NCBI GenBank assembly: GCA_964372035.1
Contig: CAYJPK010000095.1
Location: 1 to 7,276, forward strand
DNA from: CAYJPK01 sp964372035
GTDB lineage: Bacteria; Desulfobacterota; Desulfovibrionia; Desulfovibrionales; Desulfovibrionaceae
Direction of reading: 5' to 3'
DNA length: 7,276 bases
Shown here: positions 7,084-7,276 of the stretch, one piece after another
How positions within the stretch are numbered: position 1 is the stretch's first letter
Layout: every line of letters starts with the position of its first letter
Translations under genes and position numbers: made by a program
Notes under the pieces: model-generated
Database searches by the model: none
What the model was told of the DNA's origin: nothing
Seen by the model: only the letters and a program-made list of their open reading frames with translations

Positions 7084-7119
7084 AAAAAGGCGTGAGCAAA
7101 TTATGTTCATGCCTTTTTT
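7084..7119 (+). terminator. Intrinsic terminator after the DUF116 gene
   Basis: AAAAAGGCGTGAGC at 7084-7097 pairs with GTTCATGCCTTTTT at 7105-7118 over 14 base pairs, two of them G-T. The loop is AAATTAT, and the T run reaches 7119. It lies 39 bases after the DUF116 stop and ends the + strand operon. Because the 5' arm begins with five A residues, the same hairpin gives a T run on the other strand. It could thus also stop transcription coming from the right. Confidence 0.9.
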
Positions 7120-7196
7120 CTTGATAATCACGCAGAACTCAAGCCTTGTCACGCATTTTATCCAATAGCTTTGGCAATGCTTCGCATACACAAAGC

Positions 7197-7227
7197 CACC
7201 CCAAGCAGAACAAGTCTGCTTGGGGTG
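7197..7227. repeat. Perfect 13-bp inverted repeat (hairpin), strand and role unclear
   Basis: CACCCCAAGCAGA at 7197-7209 and TCTGCTTGGGGTG at 7215-7227 are exact reverse complements around a five-base loop ACAAG. The stem is far more GC-rich than the surrounding DNA. No T run follows it on the + strand. On the - strand it is followed by GGCTTTGTGT, a poor T tract. Possible readings are the terminator of a convergent gene ending just to its right, an attenuator or leader hairpin of a gene to the right, or one copy of a dispersed palindromic repeat. The sequence here cannot separate these. Confidence 0.75.
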
Positions 7228-7258
7228 CTAAAGAGTTAGTTTATGGCATTTCTTGAAA

Positions 7259-7276
7259 GTTTGAGTTTTGTCAAAC
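7259..7276. repeat. Short inverted repeat at the window edge
   Basis: GTTTGA at 7259-7264 and TCAAAC at 7271-7276 are reverse complements around GTTTTG. The window ends exactly at the last paired base, so the true length of the stem is unknown. A six-pair AT-rich palindrome can arise by chance. Confidence 0.35.

Noticed and set aside
7128..7155. TCACGCA repeated at 7128-7134 and 7149-7155
   Set aside because: Two copies of seven bases in a short stretch are expected by chance. There is no third copy or regular spacing to suggest an array or operator.
7228..7276. Possible 3' end of a - strand gene entering from the right edge
   Set aside because: Only 15 codons before TAG are visible, with no recognisable motif. 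Another - strand frame is also open for 12 codons, so the signal is not above chance.
7243..7276. Possible start of a + strand gene (ATG at 7243, open to the edge)
   Set aside because: AAAGAG at 7230-7235 is a weak ribosome site, and only 11 codons are visible, too few to support a gene.

Overview
The window reads as an ordinary chromosomal stretch of an AT-rich bacterium (roughly one third G+C by eye). It carries eight intact genes, all on the + strand and tightly packed, followed by a strong intrinsic terminator and a short gene-poor tail. No gene is broken, and I see no insertion sequence, tRNA, rRNA or CRISPR array. Several proteins look to me like Desulfovibrionales (Desulfobacterota) versions of their families. 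These are the dihydrouridine synthase with GCSVPKV instead of GCP at its catalytic cysteine, the IspH opening AGFCMGV, and the deformylase with GPEERSD, YRAKVKR and QHEVDH. This is judged from remembered family sequences, not from a search. A low-GC, probably host-associated anaerobe of that group is my best guess, and the order is uncertain.

Layout: a short leader (1-66) holds a possible promoter and a strong Shine-Dalgarno. The first group is a class U-like sirtuin (67-804), a cysteine-rich DUF362 protein (804-1964) and a ketopantoate reductase of the PanE/ApbA family (1967-2884). The first two share a TAATG stop/start, and the third starts two bases after the second ends. After a 49-base gap come a tRNA-dihydrouridine synthase (2934-3908), the isoprenoid enzyme IspH (3933-4778), peptide deformylase (4786-5304), methionyl-tRNA formyltransferase (5304-6287, again a TAATG overlap) and a membrane-anchored DUF116 protein (6289-7044). 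A 14-bp hairpin with a T run (7084-7119) ends the transcription unit. Beyond it lie a perfect 13-bp hairpin without a good T run (7197-7227) and a small inverted repeat cut by the window edge.

Functionally the second group is housekeeping. Fmt formylates the initiator Met-tRNA and Def removes the formyl group from new proteins, so the two act at the start and end of one cycle. Dus modifies tRNA, and IspH makes the last step of the MEP isoprenoid pathway. The first group is less clear: an NAD+-dependent deacylase, a possible metal or Fe-S protein of unknown role, and a step toward pantothenate and coenzyme A. No obviously new system is visible. The parts with unknown function are DUF362 and DUF116, both with conserved cysteines that suggest metal binding.
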